The notes beneath the pieces are model-generated. The model made no database searches. It saw nothing but the letters and a program-made list of their open reading frames with translations, and had not been told where the DNA came from. The translations under genes were made by a program, and so were the position numbers. Shown piece after piece: positions 6,017 through 7,548 of a stretch of DNA of 7,548 nucleotides (its first letter is position 1; every line of letters begins with the position of its first letter). Source of the DNA: JAITWN01 sp964437335 (GTDB taxonomy: Bacteria; Pseudomonadota; Gammaproteobacteria; SZUA-140); assembly GCA_964437335.1 (NCBI GenBank), contig CAYTGL010000077.1, forward strand, positions 1 to 7,548, written 5' to 3'.

Positions 6017-6826
6017 ATGCCATCCCGACCTCTTGGTGACCTGCTCGAAGTGATGCGGCGCCTGCGCGGGGCGGACGGCTGTCCCTGGGATCGTGCGCAG
6101 ACCTTCGCTTCGCTGGCCCCGCATACGCTCGAAGAGGCCTACGAGGTCGCCGATGCGGCGCAGCGCGGCGATCACGACGGCCTGCGCGAGGAACTCGGCG
6201 ACCTCTTGTTCCAGATCGTGTTTTACGCGTGCATCGCCGAGGAAGCGGGCGTTTTCGATTTCGACGCCGTTGCGGCCGGCATCGCCGGCAAGTTGATACG
6301 ACGCCATCCCCACGTGTTCGGCAACGCGGCGACCGGTGATGCCGAGGCGCAGGCGGTGGCGTGGGAGGCGCACAAGGCGGAGGAACGGCGGCACAAGGGA
6401 GACGATCACAGCGCGCTGGCCGGCATCGCCGCGGCTCTGCCGGCGCTGGTCCGCGCGGTCAAGCTCCAGAATCGTGCGGCGCGCGACGGCTTTGACTGGC
6501 CGGAGATACAGAGCGTACTCGACAAACTCGATGAAGAGATTGCGGAACTGCGCGCAGAACTCCCCGCGGGCGACGTATCACGTCTGGAACACGAACTCGG
6601 TGATGTGCTGTTGGTGGTCAGCAATCTCGCGCGTCATCTCGATATCGATCCGGAAGCGGCATTGCGCAAGGCGAACGGCCGCTTCGAGGCGCGCTATGCC
6701 CGTATGGAGTCGCTGGCCGCTATCCGGGGCGGGCGTTTCCGGGACCTTTCGCTGGAGGAAATGGAGGATCTCTGGCAACAGGCGAAGCGCGAAATCATAA
6801 AGGGGTCAGACCCCGCTAAATCCTGA
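6017..6826 (+). CDS. mazG: Nucleoside triphosphate pyrophosphohydrolase MazG
   Basis: The 269-residue cytoplasmic enzyme has two tandem MazG domains, as in E. coli MazG (263 residues). The first carries CPWDRAQTFASL at 22-33, EEAYE at 39-43 and EELGD at 58-62, giving the metal-binding ExxE and ExxD pairs (Glu40/Glu43, Glu59/Asp62). The second has LDEEIAEL at 171-178 and EHELGD at 191-196. The enzyme hydrolyses NTPs and dNTPs to the monophosphate and pyrophosphate, cleaning the nucleotide pool and, in E. coli, affecting ppGpp levels. The start at 6017 has GAGG at 6011-6014, close to the ATG. Similarity to family members ends near LEEMEDLWQQAKREI (246-260). The last nine residues (IKGSDPAKS) are encoded by a short palindromic repeat, a likely later extension. 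It closes the ykgJ-DUF2835-mazG operon and has no toxin-antitoxin genes nearby. Confidence 0.95.
   Translation: MPSRPLGDLLEVMRRLRGADGCPWDRAQTFASLAPHTLEEAYEVADAAQRGDHDGLREELGDLLFQIVFYACIAEEAGVFDFDAVAAGIAGKLIRRHPHVFGNAATGDAEAQAVAWEAHKAEERRHKGDDHSALAGIAAALPALVRAVKLQNRAARDGFDWPEIQSVLDKLDEEIAELRAELPAGDVSRLEHELGDVLLVVSNLARHLDIDPEAALRKANGRFEARYARMESLAAIRGGRFRDLSLEEMEDLWQQAKREIIKGSDPAKS
6799..6814. repeat. GGGGTCAGACCCC palindromic repeat at the end of mazG
   Basis: GGGGTC-A-GACCCC (6802-6814) is a 6-bp perfect inverted repeat with a one-base centre, preceded by AAA. It falls in the last codons of mazG, encoding KGSDP. The sequence resembles a short dispersed AAAAGGGGTCAGACCCC element I recall from proteobacterial intergenic DNA, often cited near REP-associated transposases. 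A related, degenerate sequence may be present at 4599-4624. Confidence 0.6.
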
Positions 6827-6921
6827 GCGACCGCCGTATATTTGACGCCCATATTCGAATTCAGGCCCGGATTCTGTCCCGGAGTATGCGGCTCTTCGGT
6901 ATTCATTCGCCCGGACGCTTA

Positions 6922-6950
6922 TTGACATGGCCTGGATTCATCAGCAAAAT
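6922..6950 (+). promoter_or_regulatory. Promoter of the tRNA-Tyr/Gly/Thr-tuf operon
   Basis: A perfect TTGACA (6922-6927) is followed after 17 bases by CAAAAT (6945-6950), four of six matches to the -10 consensus. Transcription would begin near 6957, about 9 bases before the mature tRNA-Tyr. The bases after the -10 element (AAGCGGC) are GC-rich, as in promoters under stringent (ppGpp) control of stable RNA; that regulation is inferred. Confidence 0.7.
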
Positions 6951-6965
6951 AAGCGGCTTGCTTTT

Positions 6966-7050
6966 GGAGGGGTTCCCGAGCGGCCAAAGGGATCAGACTG
7001 TAAATCTGACGGCTCAGCCTTCGGAGGTTCGAATCCTCCCCCCTCCACCA
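6966..7050 (+). tRNA. tRNA-Tyr (GTA)
   Basis: The 85-base gene folds as a class II tRNA with a long variable arm. The acceptor stem GGAGGGG (6966-6972) pairs with CCCCTCC (7040-7046), with discriminator A and encoded CCA (7048-7050). The anticodon stem TCAGA/TCTGA (6993-6997, 7005-7009) frames the loop with anticodon GTA at 7000-7002. The T arm contains GGTTCGAATCC. It is the first tRNA of the operon. Confidence 0.97.
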
Positions 7051-7137
7051 GGGAGCGTATCGATAATGCCTTGGATAATGGCTCGAGATCGGGCGCGCAG
7101 GGTTCGGGGTGATAACACCAGGTCAGCGGCTGAGCAG

Positions 7138-7211
<74 letters not shown>

Positions 7212-7212
7212 G

Positions 7213-7280
7213 ATCAGGAAACAGGTATCAGGCAACGGTATCAGGCCAATTCGACCGTCTCCTGATACCTGTTTCCTGAT
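7213..7280. repeat. Long hairpin between tRNA-Gly and tRNA-Thr
   Basis: Positions 7213-7232 and 7261-7280 are a perfect 20-bp inverted repeat (arm begins ATCAGGAAACAGG). The stem continues inward past a 2x2 internal loop with ACGGT (7235-7239) and ACCGT (7254-7258), leaving a 14-base loop. The 9-mer GGTATCAGG occurs twice (7224-7232 and 7237-7245). It starts 1 base after the tRNA-Gly CCA and ends 3 bases before tRNA-Thr, so the whole spacer is occupied. It could be a dispersed palindrome or an RNase III processing site. Confidence 0.85.
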
Positions 7281-7283
7281 TTT

Positions 7284-7359
<76 letters not shown>

Positions 7360-7506
7360 GTCCGGCTTGCAGGATGCGGGTAACAGGGTCTGTTTGTATA
7401 TTTATTAAGGTATCGGCAACGGTAGCGGGTTGTGGGAAGCCACAGGTACGGGTCGCTCCTGTGCCGGTCTTCGTATCTTCCGCCACCTGACAAAGGGGAT
7501 AGTGCG
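7360..7506 (+). promoter_or_regulatory. EF-Tu leader region
   Basis: These 147 bases join tRNA-Thr to the EF-Tu start. They hold an AT-rich segment (TATATTTATTAA, 7397-7408) that could be part of an internal promoter, though no good -35 lies at the right distance. A hairpin with arms CACAGG (7441-7446) and CCTGTG (7458-7463) follows, then the Shine-Dalgarno AAAGGGGA (7492-7499), 7 bases before ATG. There is no terminator-like structure, so readthrough from the tRNAs into tuf is expected. Confidence 0.5.
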
Positions 7507-7548
7507 ATGTCGAAGGGGAAATTTGAGCGTACGAAGCCGCATGTGAAC
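7507..7548 (+). CDS. tuf: Translation elongation factor Tu, 5' end only
   Basis: The first 14 codons read MSKGKFERTKPHVN, the conserved EF-Tu N-terminus; the reading frame runs off the window. EF-Tu delivers aminoacyl-tRNA to the ribosomal A site as a GTP complex. The position after Tyr-Gly-Thr tRNAs is that of tufB, and the tRNA promoter at 6922 probably also drives it. The start is supported by the AAAGGGGA ribosome-binding sequence. The typical family sequence has SKEKFERTKPHVN, so only Gly4 differs within what is visible. Confidence 0.96.
   Translation, partial: MSKGKFERTKPHVN

Noticed and set aside
6017..6826. mazEF-type toxin-antitoxin locus
   Set aside because: MazG is present but no MazE/MazF-like frames lie nearby; its neighbours are DUF2835 and tRNA genes.

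Overview
The window looks like chromosomal DNA from a GC-rich proteobacterium, most likely a gammaproteobacterium outside the Enterobacterales. The evidence is the tRNA-Tyr / tRNA-Gly / tRNA-Thr / EF-Tu cluster at the right end (the tufB operon arrangement), an Slt70-type lytic transglycosylase, a two-domain MazG and a DUF2835 protein. All three tRNAs have the CCA end encoded. No phage, conjugation, CRISPR, toxin-antitoxin or secondary-metabolism genes are visible. Almost everything is ordinary housekeeping content; the unusual material lies in the intergenic repeats.

Left part (1-2480). A small terminator-like hairpin at the left edge probably ends an off-window gene. An exported protein with a bifunctional-nuclease (DUF151) domain and a PDZ domain lies on the minus strand (71-940). 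Its upstream region has a strong minus-strand promoter that overlaps a weaker plus-strand one. Next comes a 109-bp palindromic element (1044-1152) with 30-bp perfect inverted arms and internal hairpins. It sits directly before a plus-strand pair: a class I SAM methyltransferase (1183-2052) and a gamma-glutamylcyclotransferase-like protein (2049-2480) whose start overlaps the methyltransferase stop.

Middle (2485-5085). On the minus strand lie the periplasmic murein transglycosylase slt, ending only 4 bp from the convergent cyclotransferase gene, and a HU-family nucleoid protein with a lysine/alanine-rich N-terminal tail. Between them are two hairpins in about 200 bp.

Right part (5086-7548). 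Reading rightward, a tight three-gene set encodes a YkgJ-type cysteine-cluster protein, a DUF2835 protein and the nucleotide-pool cleaner MazG, whose C-terminus runs into a short palindromic repeat. A clear sigma70-type promoter then drives tRNA-Tyr(GTA), tRNA-Gly(TCC), tRNA-Thr(GGT) and the first 14 codons of the EF-Tu gene. A long perfect hairpin sits between the Gly and Thr tRNAs.

Nothing here amounts to a clear new biological system. The best leads are the nested palindromic element at 1044-1152, the 20-bp-arm hairpin inside the tRNA operon, and the repeat-derived tail of MazG. All functions are read from sequence motifs alone; no database search was possible.
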